From Candidatus Cloacimonadota bacterium (GTDB taxonomy: Bacteria > Muiribacteriota > UBA6191 > JACPRK01), in contig JAJFLN010000483.1 in NCBI GenBank assembly GCA_021772705.1, forward strand, positions 1 through 16,446: a stretch of 16,446 bases of DNA, given 5' to 3'. Shown in pieces: positions 15,476 through 16,446 of this stretch. A model generated the notes under the pieces. It worked only from the letters and a program-made list of their open reading frames with translations. It did no database searches and was not told the origin of the DNA. How positions within the stretch are numbered: position 1 is the stretch's first letter; the number at the start of each line of letters is the position of its first letter. A program made the position numbers and the translations under genes.

Positions 15476-15889
15476 TTATTGGCTCACAGCCGTGGTGTTG
15501 CTGAAGTTCCCCGAGTTCACTGCCGTCAGCTCAACCTTGTGCTCCATCTCCCAGATAACCTGACAAACTCGAAATCCACTGAAAGGACTCCGATGGCAGA
15601 GGGTCGTCACCATTCGCAACAGCCGTGGCAACGAGCGTCACGGGCGAGGACTCCTCCAACATGAATCTCTGAGCCGGCTGCAGGATGGCCACGTCCGCCC
15701 AGGTGGTTTGAACGGCAACGGCCACAGAAGCCGTGCTCAGAACTCCGGCGCCGTTACTGGCGCTCAGCTCGACGTGATGTATCCCTTGGTGTGAGGGGAA
15801 GAACGTCGCCGCGGCACCGGAATCGGAGAACCCGTCTGGCAACACCGACCACGTCAACGCCTCGTCGCGGCTGTTAAGCATGGTCTCGA
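15476..15889 (-). pseudogene. Fragment of an Ig-like/PKD repeat surface protein, frameshifted
   Basis: From about 15889 the minus strand encodes SRDEALTWSVLPDGFSDSGA, then HHVELSASNGAGVLSTASVA, then a second unit FQWISSLSGYLGDG. The 'LTWS..DGFLG.G ... H.VEL.A.N..G..S' layout is that of tandem extracellular Ig-like/PKD domains. After YLGDG this frame ends at TGA 15531, but the next frame continues in register: GEHKVELTAVNSGNFSNTTA, ending at TAA 15476-15478. A frameshifting deletion near 15545, removing about ten expected residues, is inferred. There is no start codon. The upstream edge coincides with the end of an inverted-repeat-bounded element, so the rest of the gene is missing. The residues upstream of 15889 in this frame, including CPKCERPFISWR, belong to that element. 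Confidence 0.55.
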
Positions 15890-16163
15890 CCTCTCCGCAG
15901 AGATCCGGTAAAGCCCCGCCGTCATGCCGCCAGGAGATAAACGGACGTTCACATTTGGGACATTCTCGGAAACTCGCTCTACCTTGAACAAGCGTTGTCA
16001 TGCCTCACTACGCCCACGCTAGACAGAAATCCGCCAATTCATGCAAGCTTAGGCAAGCTAATCCTAGACACCCCCTTCCAGAAAGAAACAGCATGTCGAA
16101 TCTTGCGAATGGCTGTCTACACATTCATGAAAAGCTGGGGGCTATTCCCGATCTCTGCAGAGG
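15890..16163. mobile_element. Short element bounded by inverted repeats (MITE-like)
   Basis: CAGAGATCCGGTAAAGCCCC at 15898-15917 and its near complement at 16138-16157 match at 17 of 20 positions. The similarity extends outward to CCTCT (15890) and AGAGG (16163). The ~270-bp interval encodes no transposase, although a minus-strand open frame there holds CPKCERPFISWR, which has a CxxC pair. Both sides are broken genes: the TGS-like small gene on the right and the Ig-like fragment on the left. No clear target duplication is seen. The family is not identified. Confidence 0.45.
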
Positions 16164-16262
16164 AACGTCGCGGGCAATGTCGACGATCTTCGTGTTCTTC
16201 GATACGGACCTGACGGTCCCGTCCTCGAGGGACACCTTCAGCACCGTGCTCTTGCCGGACAT
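16125..16262 (-). CDS. Small gene start, 45 residues, truncated by the adjacent element
   Basis: ATG 16262 has a perfect AGGAGG 7 bases upstream (16270-16275). The product begins MSGKSTVLKVSLEDGTVRSV and continues SKNTKIVDIARDV to residue 33. The remaining 12 codons (PLQRSGIAPSFS) and stop lie within the inverted repeat of the neighbouring element, so the native 3' part has probably been replaced. The pattern 'V-x-LEDGTVR ... NTKIVDIA' resembles the beta-grasp TGS domain seen at the N-terminus of threonyl-tRNA synthetases and some kinases, but only 30 residues can be compared. The strong ribosome site suggests this was a real gene start. It may still be translated into a short peptide. Confidence 0.45.
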   Translation of the reverse strand: MSGKSTVLKVSLEDGTVRSVSKNTKIVDIARDVPLQRSGIAPSFS

Positions 16263-16269
16263 GTTCCGA

Positions 16270-16275
16270 CCTCCT
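16270..16275 (-). promoter_or_regulatory. Ribosome binding site of the truncated small gene
   Basis: A perfect AGGAGG with a 7-base spacer to ATG 16262. It is the main support for a real gene start here. Confidence 0.6.
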
Positions 16276-16354
16276 GAAAGGGCCGACATGGCACGGCCAG
16301 CTTGAAAGGTTCGCTCTAGTGCGGTGGTCCTAACGCTTCCTTCCTTATCCGTTC

Positions 16355-16375
16355 GTGCCGAGCTTGTCGAGGCAC
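16355..16375. repeat. REP-like palindrome, unit 1
   Basis: GTGCC-GAGCTTGTCGA-GGCAC has a 5-bp stem around a GAGCTTGTCGA core. The core is one I recognise from widely dispersed bacterial repeats of the 'TGAGCTTGTCGAAGG' kind. A second unit in the same orientation follows at 16405. Confidence 0.5.
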
Positions 16376-16402
16376 AGAACGTCGTTTCGCGGACCGGCCC
16401 CT

Positions 16403-16424
16403 CTCCTGAGCTTGCCGAAGGGTC
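16403..16424. repeat. REP-like palindrome, unit 2
   Basis: CCT-GAGCTTGCCGA-AGG shares its core (GAGCTTGYCGA) with the unit 50 bp upstream. Paired units of this type usually lie between genes. No gene is seen from 16280 to the window end apart from these repeats. Confidence 0.5.
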
Positions 16425-16446
16425 AGACGATATGGCCGCCCGCTCC

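Overview
The window is high-GC DNA from a Gram-negative bacterium. The signs are a lipobox protein, remnants of an RND metal efflux system with an outer-membrane factor, and mutagenesis genes of the kind found in many high-GC phyla. The sigma-factor fragment resembles families I associate with Myxococcota and Planctomycetota. The large protein built of TPR, Ig-like, propeller and FG-GAP parts suits Planctomycetota, Myxococcota or Acidobacteriota. I cannot fix the phylum from sequence alone.

Layout. Positions 1-214 hold a possible gene end and two GC-rich hairpins. Positions 215-5050 (minus) encode a very large exported lipoprotein. Positions 5179-5396 hold a long palindromic, MITE-like repeat flanked by an 8-bp direct repeat. 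Positions 5453-8640 look like a gene graveyard: the C-terminus of a sigma factor, an outer-membrane barrel-like fragment, a CzcA/CusA fragment with a frameshift and a large internal deletion, and a CzcC/TolC C-terminal fragment. One apparently intact gene sits among them, a secreted gluzincin-type metalloprotease (6464-8074, minus). Positions 8856-9130 carry paired TTCA/TTTA-loop hairpins typical of IS200/IS605 ends, ending exactly at the dnaE2 stop codon.

The best-defined system is a minus-strand SOS mutagenesis operon, lexA-imuA-imuB-dnaE2 (15143 to 9131). LexA has a complete self-cleavage apparatus. A promoter with a perfect 6-4-6 inverted repeat (ACACAC-ATCC-GTGTGT) filling its spacer lies directly upstream. 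This is a strong candidate for an autoregulatory LexA operator of a type I do not recognise. ImuA has a degraded P-loop. ImuB has lost Y-family catalytic acids but keeps a beta-clamp motif (QLPLF). DnaE2 keeps its three polymerase aspartates. The expected model is damage-induced RecA-stimulated LexA cleavage, then expression of the ImuA/ImuB/DnaE2 translesion mutasome.

A second copy of the palindromic repeat (15211-15327) lies just upstream of the lexA -35 box. The right end (15476-16446) holds a broken Ig-like repeat gene, a 260-274 bp inverted-repeat-bounded element that truncates a small gene with a good ribosome binding site, and two REP-like palindromes.
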